From the NCBI RefSeq assembly GCF_013204795.1, contig NZ_JABMKW010000008.1, positions 310,001-374,000 on the forward strand: DNA of 64,000 nt, in the 5' to 3' direction. Below the pieces are notes generated by a model, which was not told the origin of the DNA, made no database searches, and worked only from the letters and a program-made list of their open reading frames with translations. Positions 1-8,651 of the stretch are shown piece by piece; within the stretch, counting starts at the first letter, position 1; each line of letters starts with the position of its first letter. The position numbers and the translations under genes were made by a program. Origin of the DNA: Pedobacter panaciterrae. GTDB lineage: Bacteria > Bacteroidota > Bacteroidia > Sphingobacteriales > Sphingobacteriaceae.

Positions 1-140
1 TTTCACAAATGTTGATTAAATAAAATCCTTTCTGTTAATGGTTAGCTTAAGTTATTTAAAAGAAAAATAACTACAGTTATAAATATATAATGAATCATTA
101 TTTCTAATATTACTAAAAATTATTTTTAAATATTGGGGGT

Positions 141-674
141 ATGCAGGAGCTGGTCATTCGCATTCGGGAAAATGAGGACGAATCTGCATTTAATGAGCTT
201 TACGAGGGATATGCAAATAAGTTTTTCCGGTTCGCACAATCATTTGTGGGAGAGCGTGAGATTGCAGAAGAAATTGTAAATGATGTGTTGGTAAGGCTCT
301 GGATTGAGCGTAAGGAAAACTTGCGCATCAACAATATGCAGGTCTACCTTTATACATCGATAAAGAATGCATGCTTAAATCATTTGCGTAGCATTACCTC
401 TAAAAAGAATAATGAAATAAAGGTAACTGAAGCGTATTATTTTCATTTGTCGGTTGATCCATCCCAGATTCTGATCAGTAAAGAGTTGTCAGATAATATG
501 CTGAAGGCTATTAACGACTTACCTGCCCGATGCAAACTGATCTTTAAAATGGTAAAGGAAGATGATTTGTCTTGTAAAGAAGTAGCGAGTATTCTTGGGC
601 TTTCTGATAAGACTGTATTTGCACAGCTATCCATTGCACTTAAAAAGCTCGATTCGGCAATTCATAGTAAGTAG
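141..674 (+). CDS. ECF RNA polymerase sigma factor (FecI/RpoE-like), locus 1
   Basis: Sigma-70 family factor of the extracytoplasmic-function type, expected to direct transcription of the SusC/SusD pair downstream. The 177-residue length is normal for the family. Region 2 lies at about residues 10-80 (FNELYEGYANKFFRFAQSFV, then EIVNDVLVRLW), and region 4 helix-turn-helix at about 120-170 (LPARCKLIFKMVKEDDLSCK, then VASILGLSDKTVFAQL). It is followed by a FecR-type anti-sigma gene and a TonB-dependent transporter, the classic Bacteroidota transmembrane signalling set. The ATG follows a GGGGG tract. No TAnnTTTG promoter is visible in the 140 bases before it, and the window starts inside this intergenic DNA. 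Family call is firm; the regulon is inferred from position. Confidence 0.93.
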   Translation: MQELVIRIRENEDESAFNELYEGYANKFFRFAQSFVGEREIAEEIVNDVLVRLWIERKENLRINNMQVYLYTSIKNACLNHLRSITSKKNNEIKVTEAYYFHLSVDPSQILISKELSDNMLKAINDLPARCKLIFKMVKEDDLSCKEVASILGLSDKTVFAQLSIALKKLDSAIHSK

Positions 675-803
675 GATTGAGATTGCGCACGGTTTAGGTT
701 GAGATAAAGACTTGCGTGGAGATGATGGCTTAAGGATGGTAAAAGCCATTTACAAGAATTTCAAAAATATTTTTATTTCTTTTAGGAATATCGATACCCT
801 CGC

Positions 804-822
804 GTGTCTTTACCTTAGACAC
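804..822 (+). promoter_or_regulatory. Small dyad just upstream of fecR, locus 1
   Basis: A 6-bp stem (GTGTCT / AGACAC, loop of 7) sits about 12 bases before the fecR start codon, after an AT-rich tract and a TACCC block. The sigma-fecR gap of locus 2 also has T-rich sequence, a TACC block and a GTCTTA block in the same order. It could be part of an ECF-type promoter or an mRNA structure that tunes fecR translation. The dyad is seen; the role is a guess. Confidence 0.35.
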
Positions 823-833
823 TATTTATATAT

Positions 834-1907
834 ATGATAAAATCCAGGTTTATTGAATTAATGGCCAAAAGCATATCTAAGTCTTCAACACCAGAAGAAT
901 TAGCTGAGCTGGAGGAGTTTTTTATTCATTTTCCGGAATATAGAAAAATGCAGGCTTTTACAGATGCATTGACGACAGAGGAAAAGCAACCAGACACTTT
1001 AGTAAAACAAAAAGATATTAATCAAAAAATTGATGGGCTTTGGGATAAAATCAGAACAGAGGAAAACACGATTACACCTGTTAAAGAGGCTAAGATAAGT
1101 TCATTAATATATTGGAAGTGGATAGCAGCAGCGTTGGTTGTGGGCGTTTTAACTGTGTTTTTTTTCTATGGAAGAAAACCAACTGTTCCGGATCAGTTTG
1201 CAGGTTCAGAAATGCACCGGATCTATGTTCCTTTTGGAAAAACCAGAGACTTGAAATTGTCTGATGGCACAAAAGTTAAATTGAATGCAGGGAGTACGTT
1301 TACTTATCCGGAAGTGTTTTCTGCTACAAGCAGAGAAGTGAGCCTGAAGGGCGAGGGTTTTTTTCAGGTAGAAAAAAATCCTAAAAGGCCTTTTCTGGTT
1401 CATACCGACAAGTTCATGGTAAAGGTATTAGGGACTGTATTTAATGTTAAGGCCTATGCCACAGATAAAAAGGTTGAAACTACATTGCTTAGCGGAAAAA
1501 TCCTGGTTGAATTAAATGATAAGCCAGAAAAGAAGATTGTGATGCTGCCTAATGAAAAGCTTACTGTTGCAAATGACCTGGAGCAGGGCAGAAATGCTGA
1601 TAAAAAAGCAGCCGTACCGGAGTATCAGCTAGAGAGACTATCTGAAGCCAATACACAGGACGTTAAAGAGATTGCCTGGCTGAGCAATAAAATGATTTTT
1701 ACAAATGAAAGTTTTGAAGAAGTAGGTAAACAGATTGAGAGACGATTTGATGTGAAAATGGTATTTGATAATGAAACCTTGAAAAAAGAAGAAATTAGTG
1801 GGGTGTTTGAAGAAGAATCTTTGGAACAAGCACTCTCCTTAATAAAAATGACTACTCCATTTAAGTTCAGAAGGGATAAAGGAGTAGTTCACCTCTCTGC
1901 ACCTTAA
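834..1907 (+). CDS. FecR-family anti-sigma factor, locus 1
   Basis: Inner-membrane anti-sigma factor that passes the signal from the outer-membrane transporter to the ECF sigma factor upstream. Residues 1-90 are the cytoplasmic sigma-binding part, residues about 95-112 form the single membrane span (WIAAALVVGVLTVFFFYG), residues about 130-230 are the periplasmic FecR domain (DLKLSDGTKVKLNAGS; GEGFFQVEKNPKRPF; VKVLGTVFNVKAY), and residues about 285-355 match the C-terminal DUF4974 fold. At 357 residues it is typical for Bacteroidota. It lies between the sigma gene and SusC. The partner SusC has an STN domain, which fits this signalling route. Confidence 0.93.
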   Translation: MIKSRFIELMAKSISKSSTPEELAELEEFFIHFPEYRKMQAFTDALTTEEKQPDTLVKQKDINQKIDGLWDKIRTEENTITPVKEAKISSLIYWKWIAAALVVGVLTVFFFYGRKPTVPDQFAGSEMHRIYVPFGKTRDLKLSDGTKVKLNAGSTFTYPEVFSATSREVSLKGEGFFQVEKNPKRPFLVHTDKFMVKVLGTVFNVKAYATDKKVETTLLSGKILVELNDKPEKKIVMLPNEKLTVANDLEQGRNADKKAAVPEYQLERLSEANTQDVKEIAWLSNKMIFTNESFEEVGKQIERRFDVKMVFDNETLKKEEISGVFEEESLEQALSLIKMTTPFKFRRDKGVVHLSAP

Positions 1908-2100
1908 GCAAATAATTAACCAATAATAAAAACCAAATTAAACTAAAAAAATGAAGAAATTTTATCTGACCGATTCCTGAAAATCCACAAATAAATAAGG
2001 GAAGAATTGCAGTTCTTCCCCTTAAAAATCCGGATTTAATTCACAAGAGTAAGCGTTGTAATGGACTTACTCTATTCCTTAATTTTCAAAAACAAATGTA
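1908..2100 (+). promoter_or_regulatory. fecR-susC leader with a nine-codon frame and stem-loops, locus 1
   Basis: This 193-base gap holds a short open frame at 1951-1980 (ATG, nine codons MKKFYLTDS, TGA). It is followed by a stem-loop at 1999-2020 (GGGAAGAA / TTCTTCCC, 6-base loop), a perfect 12-bp palindrome AAATCCGGATTT at 2026-2037 and a stem-loop at 2046-2073 (AGAGTAAG / CTTACTCT). None is followed by a T tract, so simple termination is unlikely. The fecR-susC gap of locus 2 has a short frame of the same length and a stem-loop in the same order. This may be a leader controlling susC expression, or an RNA processing or stability element. Confidence 0.5.
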
Positions 2101-5100
2101 ATGAAAAAGATTACAAAAGCTTTTGCGTGGCTTTATATGCAACCACCTTTTAAAATAATTTTGCTAATGAAAGGAGCATTATTACTAATTATGTTCACCT
2201 GTTTACAGGTTTCGGCGAATGTTTACTCTCAGGAAAAGTTCTCACTTGATTTAAAGCAGACGGAAGTAAGCAACATTCTCACAAAGATTCAAAAACAAAG
2301 TAACTACCGCTTTTTTTACAATTATGCCAGCTTAAAGAAGCTGGGTAAAGTAGATTTGCAGGTAAAAGATGCGGGTATCCACGCCATTATGGATGCATTA
2401 ATGGGCAGTAAATTGCCATATAAAATAGCTGATGATCATGTGGTAATCATTGGTGCGCCAGAAGCCCAAATTGCCATAAAAGGTAAAGTTGTTGATTCAA
2501 AAGGAGAGACACTTATAGGGGTTAGTGTTAAATTGCAAGGAACCAATATTGGGGCTACAACTAATGTTAACGGCGAGTTTGTAATTAATGCTCCTGAAAA
2601 CGGGGTTTTAGAGTTTAGTTATGTTGGCTATGAAAAACAGATTGTTAATATAGCCGGACAAACTAACCTGACCATTACTATGGTTGAAACGAATTCCAAT
2701 TTGGATGAGATTGTAGTTGTAGGTTATGGTACTTCTAAAAAAATAGATGTTACAGGATCAATTGCCAGTATTAAAGGTAGCGATATTCAGAATTTACCTG
2801 TAAGTACAGTTGCCCAGGCATTGGAAGGCAGAGCAACGGGTGTTAATATAGTTCGTAATGATGGAACTCCAGGTGCTGCGCCAAGTATCCGTATCCGTGG
2901 TACCGGTACTATAAATGATGCTAATCCTTTGGTAGTAATTGATGGAGTGCCTTCAGGTAATCCTGACGCCTTAAGTGATGTTAACCCTAACGATATCGCT
3001 TCAATAGAGATATTAAAGGATGCATCGTCAAGCGCTATTTATGGTACAAGAGCTGCGAATGGAGTAGTTTTGGTCACTACTAAAAGAGGTAGTTACAGTC
3101 AGAAATTAGCTACTTCCATCAATGCATATACAGGTGTTTCTAAATCTACCAAGTACATTGACTTGCTTACAGCTCCTGATCTTTATACACTTAAAAGGGA
3201 AAGATTTACTAACGATGGGGCTGCTATTGAAGCACCATGGAATGATGCGTATTATTCAACCCAGCGCACAGACTGGCAGAAGGCCATCCTGGGAAGCGGA
3301 AAAGTAAATAATATCGATCTTAATCTGCAGGGAGGTAATGAGGTTTCTACCTATTATTTTTCTACTTCTTTTTATGATGAAAAAGGGATTATCGACAAGT
3401 CTTACTTTAAACGCTTTAGTACCCGCATCAATTCGGAGCATAAGATTAAACCCTGGTTAAAATTAGGGCAAAACTTGCAAGTAACTTATGGGGAAACCAA
3501 TGGTTTTAATAATAATGATTCTCAGACAGGCCTTCTCTTTTCTGCGTTAAGGTTTAATCCTGCAATTCCAACAATGAATGATGATGGAACATATGGAACC
3601 TCAAAAGCTTTTGCCAACCAGTTAGGGGATATCAATAATCCTTATTCAACTATTCAACAGGCTGATGCTTATAACCGTAAATATAGGGCTATTGCCAATG
3701 TGTTTGCAGAGGTGCCAATTTATAAAGATTTAAAATTCCGCGCTAACTATGGTTTCGATGGTACAATTGGCCGCAGTTATTCTTTTAACATAGAAGACAG
3801 AATCCAAACAAGAGAAACAACAAGTTCAACATTAACGCAGGCAGAAGCAGAGAATTATTCACACTTGTTAGATCTTGTTCTTACTTACGATAAAGTAATC
3901 AGCAAAAGTCATATCACTTTCACTGGTGGATATTCTTCGCAAAGTTTTAGAGGAAGCTATTTCTCTGCTGGCAGAGTGGGGTATGATGATACTTCTAAAG
4001 ACCAAAGGACTTTAAGAAAAGGAAATGCCTTTTTAACTGCCGATGGTAGTTATGATGATCCGTCGGGCCTGGAATCTGTTTTTGCAAGAGGATTTTATGA
4101 TTACGATGGCAGATTTTTAGCAACCCTGACTTTTAGAGCAGATGGTTCATCAAAATTTGCTGCCGGAAACCGTTGGGGTTACTTCCCTGCATTCTCTTTA
4201 GGGTGGAGAGTATCTAATGAGAAATTCATGAAAGATGTGAGCTGGATAAGCAATTTAAAGATCACCGGAGGATGGGGAGAGCTGGGTAACCAGAATATAC
4301 GTGGTTTCCAGTACGCGAGTTCGATAGTTGTGGGGAATACTTATGGTACAAATGGCTATACTTTTGGAGGTTTTGGAGTTAATGGTTCGGCAGTAACAAT
4401 AACTGCAAATCCGGATATCACCTGGGAGCGTGCAGCCATGACCAATGTGAGTTTGGAGGCAGGCTTTTTAAACAATAAGTTAAGCACTACAATTACCTAT
4501 TTTGATAAAAACACCAATAAAATGCTTGTGCCTGCTTTATTGATAGGAACAGCGGGAAGAGTAACTGCTCCTGACATTAATATTGGTAACATGAATAATC
4601 GTGGTATAGAGGCAGAGGTGAACTACCAATCGGGTGATACCTTTAAATACTCTTTTGGACTTAATGGCTCATTCATCAAAAATGAAGTAACTAAGCTTTA
4701 TGGCTTAAATGCCTTTATTCCTTCTACAGTTTATGGCCGTTCTAGTCAGGAAATTTCAAGAACCTATGAAGGCCAGTCTATAGCTTCTTTTTATGGATGG
4801 AAAACAGCAGGACTGTACCAAACTCAGGCTGAGGTTGACAATGATCCTTATTTGAAGAATGATTCAAGAAAGGGTGCTATAAAGCCAGGAGATGTTCGTT
4901 TTGTTGACATTAACGGAGATGGTATGATTGATGGAGCAGATAGAACCTATCTGGGAAACCCTAATCCAAAAGCAACTTTGGGCTTTCAAACCACGCTGTC
5001 TTACAAAGGATTCGACTTGTCGGCAAACGTAACAGGCGTATTTGGAGTGAGCTTGTATAATGCAGACAGGATGCAAGGCACTGATCCAACCTATTCTTTT

Positions 5101-5463
5101 AATCTTTATGCAGAAACATTAAATAGATGGACAGGGCCGGGAACGAGTAATTCAATACCAAGGATGTCACTTGATCGTGCAAATGAGAACTATCGTACTT
5201 CAGATCTGTTTGTTGAAAATGGTAACTATGTTAGCTTAAAGAATTTAACAATAGGCTATACACTGCCTGATTTTATTGTGAAAAAGGCCACTTTTAATAG
5301 CTTAAGGCTATATGTGACTGGTCAGAATTTATTCATGATTACCAATTATTCGGGTTATACTCCTGAACTGGGATATACAAATGGCAATAGACAAAGAGGC
5401 GTTGATGTTGCTCAATATCCATCTGTACGCTCGTTCACATTTGGTTTAACCCTTAAAATCTAA
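2101..5463 (+). CDS. SusC/RagA-type TonB-dependent outer-membrane transporter with STN domain, locus 1
   Basis: Outer-membrane channel that imports a SusD-bound oligomer using TonB energy. Order: signal sequence (about residues 1-43, cleavage near VSANVYSQ), STN signalling domain (about 48-118), CarboxypepD-regulatory-like beta domain (about 125-200, starting IKGKVVDSKGETLIG), plug domain (about 215-330, with VVIDGVPSGNPDALSDVNPND and IEILKDASSSAIYGTRAANG), then a 22-strand-type barrel to the C-terminus (ends FTFGLTLKI). At 1120 residues it has normal length. The STN domain is what contacts FecR in signalling transporters. Only 5 bases separate it from susD. The substrate cannot be read from the sequence. 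Confidence 0.95.
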   Translation: MKKITKAFAWLYMQPPFKIILLMKGALLLIMFTCLQVSANVYSQEKFSLDLKQTEVSNILTKIQKQSNYRFFYNYASLKKLGKVDLQVKDAGIHAIMDALMGSKLPYKIADDHVVIIGAPEAQIAIKGKVVDSKGETLIGVSVKLQGTNIGATTNVNGEFVINAPENGVLEFSYVGYEKQIVNIAGQTNLTITMVETNSNLDEIVVVGYGTSKKIDVTGSIASIKGSDIQNLPVSTVAQALEGRATGVNIVRNDGTPGAAPSIRIRGTGTINDANPLVVIDGVPSGNPDALSDVNPNDIASIEILKDASSSAIYGTRAANGVVLVTTKRGSYSQKLATSINAYTGVSKSTKYIDLLTAPDLYTLKRERFTNDGAAIEAPWNDAYYSTQRTDWQKAILGSGKVNNIDLNLQGGNEVSTYYFSTSFYDEKGIIDKSYFKRFSTRINSEHKIKPWLKLGQNLQVTYGETNGFNNNDSQTGLLFSALRFNPAIPTMNDDGTYGTSKAFANQLGDINNPYSTIQQADAYNRKYRAIANVFAEVPIYKDLKFRANYGFDGTIGRSYSFNIEDRIQTRETTSSTLTQAEAENYSHLLDLVLTYDKVISKSHITFTGGYSSQSFRGSYFSAGRVGYDDTSKDQRTLRKGNAFLTADGSYDDPSGLESVFARGFYDYDGRFLATLTFRADGSSKFAAGNRWGYFPAFSLGWRVSNEKFMKDVSWISNLKITGGWGELGNQNIRGFQYASSIVVGNTYGTNGYTFGGFGVNGSAVTITANPDITWERAAMTNVSLEAGFLNNKLSTTITYFDKNTNKMLVPALLIGTAGRVTAPDINIGNMNNRGIEAEVNYQSGDTFKYSFGLNGSFIKNEVTKLYGLNAFIPSTVYGRSSQEISRTYEGQSIASFYGWKTAGLYQTQAEVDNDPYLKNDSRKGAIKPGDVRFVDINGDGMIDGADRTYLGNPNPKATLGFQTTLSYKGFDLSANVTGVFGVSLYNADRMQGTDPTYSFNLYAETLNRWTGPGTSNSIPRMSLDRANENYRTSDLFVENGNYVSLKNLTIGYTLPDFIVKKATFNSLRLYVTGQNLFMITNYSGYTPELGYTNGNRQRGVDVAQYPSVRSFTFGLTLKI

Positions 5464-5468
5464 TCACC

Positions 5469-6950
5469 ATGAAAACAAAATATATCATATATACATGTCT
5501 ATTTGTAGTGGCTTTTTCCACTGCATGTAAGAAAAATCTGGACCTCACTCAGAAAGGGGTTTACAATACAGATAACTATTTCAGAAATGAAACCGATGCT
5601 GTAAATACAATTTCTGGTATTTATAACTTATTAGCCCAAGAAGATTACATTTCTCATGCTGAAACTACATTTGATGTAGCATCAGATGATTACTGGCGTT
5701 CAGGAGATCATGCTGAGGATGAAGCAATAGAGAATTTGACTTACAATGCATCGAATGCACAGATAAATTTTAGCTGGACCTATAAATATGAGACGGTGAA
5801 CCGCTCAACAAATGCGATTATCAACATCCCAAAAATCACTGATATTACTCCAGCTATAAAAGACCGTAGCATGGGAGAAGCTTATTTCTTCAGGGCGTTT
5901 GGCTATTGGAGATTAATGGTAATCTATGGCGAGGTACCAATTGTTAGTGAGGAAGATTACGCTAAGAGTAACTTCAACATACCAAAATCTTCAATTGAGG
6001 AGGTTCGCAAACAAATTGAAGCAGATCTTTTGAAAGCTGTAGACCTTTTACCGGAAAACTATGGCGCTGCGGATTTTGGAAGGGTGAGTAAGGGAACGGC
6101 TCTAGGGTTGTTAACTAAATTGTATATGTATTGGGAAAAGTTGCCGGAAGCAATTACAACCGGTGAAAAGTTAATAAACAATAGTAAATATGCATTGGCA
6201 GCTACTTATGCAGAGAACTTTACGAGAGCTAACAAAAACAGTACTGAGCTCCTGATGTCTGTACAAGGATTACAGAATGTGATGTCTAATGATTATACAG
6301 TTTATTATATTCCAAGAGCCTGGGGAGGATACGGATTTAGTCAGCCATTAAAAGGACTCGCAGATGAATTTGAATTAAACGACCCACGTAAATCTGCTAC
6401 ATTATTAAGCGTAGGAGATAAGATAGATTTAGGGGATGGCAAAGGTGATACTGAGTTTACATCAGATTTGTCATCAACCGGATTTAGCTTTCGTAAGTAC
6501 GCGGTGTTTTTTCCGGCCGGTTCTTCGGAAGGAAATGGTGTAGACCATAATTATGCAGTTCCGTTAATGCGGTCGTCTGATATTTATCTTTTAGTTGCCG
6601 AAGCAAAGATCCGTACTCAGGGCGCTGGAGCTGGTGATGCATTGATTAACCAGGTAAGACGCAGGGCATCAGTATTATTACCCCCTGTTGTAAATGCAGG
6701 AATGAAAGAATTGATTCATGAAAGACGTGTTGAATTGGCAGGAGAAGGCGAAAGACATCAGGATTTGATGAGATGGGATAAAAAGAACTTAGTTGATATA
6801 GCGGCAATATATAATCTGGCAAAATCAAAAGCTCCGGTAGATCAGGGCAAAACAGTGACTTTTGTGCGTCCTAAGCATTATTATTATCCAATTCCTCAGG
6901 TTGAGATAGATAAAAGTAACGGTGTGTTAAAACAAAATCCGAATTACTAA
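5469..6950 (+). CDS. SusD/RagB-type substrate-binding lipoprotein, locus 1
   Basis: Surface lipoprotein that captures substrate and forms the lid of the SusC channel upstream. The signal peptide ends in a lipobox with cysteine in TACKKNLDL (residue about 20). The SusD-like N-terminal part (DNYFRNETDAVNTISGIYNL; EAYFFRAFGYWRLMVIYGEV) and the RagB C-terminal part (LRSSDIYLLVAEAKIRTQGA; LIHERRVELAGEGERHQDL MRW type motif) are clear, with the usual ending YYPIPQVEIDKS. At 493 residues it is of normal size. It is in one operon with susC and with the membrane acyltransferase that starts 8 bases after its stop codon. Confidence 0.95.
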   Translation: MKTKYIIYTCLFVVAFSTACKKNLDLTQKGVYNTDNYFRNETDAVNTISGIYNLLAQEDYISHAETTFDVASDDYWRSGDHAEDEAIENLTYNASNAQINFSWTYKYETVNRSTNAIINIPKITDITPAIKDRSMGEAYFFRAFGYWRLMVIYGEVPIVSEEDYAKSNFNIPKSSIEEVRKQIEADLLKAVDLLPENYGAADFGRVSKGTALGLLTKLYMYWEKLPEAITTGEKLINNSKYALAATYAENFTRANKNSTELLMSVQGLQNVMSNDYTVYYIPRAWGGYGFSQPLKGLADEFELNDPRKSATLLSVGDKIDLGDGKGDTEFTSDLSSTGFSFRKYAVFFPAGSSEGNGVDHNYAVPLMRSSDIYLLVAEAKIRTQGAGAGDALINQVRRRASVLLPPVVNAGMKELIHERRVELAGEGERHQDLMRWDKKNLVDIAAIYNLAKSKAPVDQGKTVTFVRPKHYYYPIPQVEIDKSNGVLKQNPNY

Positions 6951-6958
6951 ACTCATTT

Positions 6959-8077
6959 ATGCAAGAAAGATTTGCCACCCTGGATATTTTTAGAGGAATG
7001 ACCATTTGTTTTATGATCATTGTAAATTCTCCAGGTTCAGGAGCCCCACAGTGGGCTCCTTTAGATCATGCCGCATGGTTTGGCTTTACGCCAACTGATC
7101 TGGTTTTTCCATCATTTCTTTTTGCAGTTGGTAATGCATTGAGCTTTTCAAAAAAGAAATTTGAAAGTGATAGCAGTTTTTTGATGAAGATATTTAAAAG
7201 ATCTGCAATTATCTTTTTACTGGGTTATTTAATGTACTGGTTCCCATTTATGCATAGAGACGATGGTAACTGGGTGTTTAACGAGATTAGTAATACCAGA
7301 ATAATGGGAGTATTACAGCGTATAGCACTTTGTTATTTGTTTGGGGCGCTAATTGTTCATTATTGCTCAAAAAAATCTGCCCTGATCATTTCAATAGCCC
7401 TGCTTTTAGGTTACTGGGTATTTTTATTGCTGTTTGGAGAACAAGGTCAGGAATATACCATGCTCGGTAATGCGGGTACTCGTTTGGATATTTTTATTTT
7501 GGGTGACGCTCATTTATATCATGATAAAGGAGGGCCAATTGCATTTGACCCTGAGGGGCTGCTTAGCACGCTAACAGGTATTGTTAATGTGATCGGTGGA
7601 TATTTGGCAGGAGCCTATATTCAGGAGAAAGGAAGAAATTATGAGTCTGTGGCTAAGCTACTGCTTGTTGGTGCCTTACTTATTTTTCTTTCATTGTTTT
7701 GGGGACAATTTTTTCCAATAGCAAAAAAGCTTTGGACCAGCTCATTTGTGTTGCTCACAGTGGGTTTGGATCTGGTGATCATAGGGGTTCTTATTTACTT
7801 TATAGAGATAAAGAAGATCAACTTTGGGAATAATTTTTTTCTGGTATTTGGGAGGAACTCTCTGGCTATTTATCTTTTGTCGGAACTCTTGCTGGTCGTT
7901 TTTCAGTTAATATGGGTAAAACCGGGGCTGAGCTTTTACAACTGGATCAACAACGTTTTTTATCAACCTTTATTTCCCGGAGCGTTTGGGACGCTGGTTT
8001 TTGCGCTGAGCTTTATGATGGTTTGCTGGCTGGTTGGGTATATAATGGACAAAAAGAAGATCTATGTTAAAATCTAA
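6959..8077 (+). CDS. Membrane acyltransferase of the HGSNAT / COG4299 (DUF5009) family, locus 1
   Basis: Polytopic inner-membrane protein related to heparan-alpha-glucosaminide N-acetyltransferase and bacterial NagX-type proteins. These are thought to move an acetyl group across the membrane on to an amino sugar or similar acceptor. It has about ten hydrophobic segments, the family N-terminus RFATLDIFRGMTICFMIIVN, the conserved loop PTDLVFPSFLFAVGNALSFS, and the internal block DPEGLLSTLTGIVNVIGGYLAG. At 372 residues it has typical length. It follows susD closely, so it probably modifies the sugar imported by locus 1. A second family member sits at 39881-41002 in locus 2. The acceptor is unknown. 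Confidence 0.85.
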   Translation: MQERFATLDIFRGMTICFMIIVNSPGSGAPQWAPLDHAAWFGFTPTDLVFPSFLFAVGNALSFSKKKFESDSSFLMKIFKRSAIIFLLGYLMYWFPFMHRDDGNWVFNEISNTRIMGVLQRIALCYLFGALIVHYCSKKSALIISIALLLGYWVFLLLFGEQGQEYTMLGNAGTRLDIFILGDAHLYHDKGGPIAFDPEGLLSTLTGIVNVIGGYLAGAYIQEKGRNYESVAKLLLVGALLIFLSLFWGQFFPIAKKLWTSSFVLLTVGLDLVIIGVLIYFIEIKKINFGNNFFLVFGRNSLAIYLLSELLLVVFQLIWVKPGLSFYNWINNVFYQPLFPGAFGTLVFALSFMMVCWLVGYIMDKKKIYVKI

Positions 8078-8123
8078 GTATGACCTAAAAGTTATAGATT
8101 AGACTTTTATTTCTAATAAGGTT

Positions 8124-8546
8124 ATGAACATCAGGAAAGCAGAACAAAAGGACGCCAGCGCTATTCGGATTTTAATGGAACAACTTGGTTATCCTACTGA
8201 AGAAGGGTTTATTGCGAAAAAACTCATTGATCTCTCTAAATCTTCTGATCATTGCGACCTTGTCTGTGAATTAGAAGGAAAGGTATTAGGTTTTTTATCC
8301 CTTCATTTCATTCCTCAAATAGCTTTTGAAGCTGACTATGCGGTAATTAGCTACTTTGTGGTTGATGATAATTCCAGAAGCCTGGGAATTGGTAAAGCTT
8401 TGGAAGAGCGCTGCACTGCATTAGCTATTGAAAGGAAATGTAAAAGAATTATGGTTCACAGCAATGCAAGACGTACTGATGCACACCGGTTTTATTTAAG
8501 ACAGGGCTTTGTTGAATATCCGAAAGATTTTGTAAAGTTCTTATAG
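8124..8546 (+). CDS. GNAT-family N-acetyltransferase
   Basis: Small acetyltransferase of 140 residues that uses acetyl-CoA on an unknown small molecule or protein. Motif A is visible at about residues 70-110 (YFVVDDNSRSLGIGKALEER), with the acetyl-CoA loop as SLGIGKA, followed by RIMVHSNARRTDAHRFYLRQ and GFVEYPKDFVKFL, the usual end of GNAT domains. It starts 46 bases after the membrane acyltransferase, so it may be read from the same transcript. A perfect palindromic terminator begins directly after its stop codon, which marks the end of this transcription unit. Confidence 0.88.
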   Translation: MNIRKAEQKDASAIRILMEQLGYPTEEGFIAKKLIDLSKSSDHCDLVCELEGKVLGFLSLHFIPQIAFEADYAVISYFVVDDNSRSLGIGKALEERCTALAIERKCKRIMVHSNARRTDAHRFYLRQGFVEYPKDFVKFL

Positions 8547-8580
8547 GAGGTGTCCAAAACGCGTTTTGGACACCTCTTTA
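8547..8580 (+). terminator. Rho-independent terminator with a perfect 30-bp palindrome
   Basis: Bases 8547-8576 form a perfect inverted repeat (arms GAGGTGTCCAAAACG / CGTTTTGGACACCTC), followed by TTTA. It begins right after the TAG of the GNAT gene and closes the operon that starts with the sigma factor. The uninterrupted dyad could also act in the other direction. Confidence 0.85.
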
Positions 8581-8651
8581 ATTATAGATCAAGAGCAGCA
8601 TGGCATAAAGATTGCAGTTCTATTATTTTGACTTATAAATTTAATAGGATT

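Noticed and set aside
8550..8651. N-terminal extension of the OmpA protein from a GTG start
   Set aside because: The GTG is part of the terminator palindrome, and the lipoprotein signal begins at ATG 8652.
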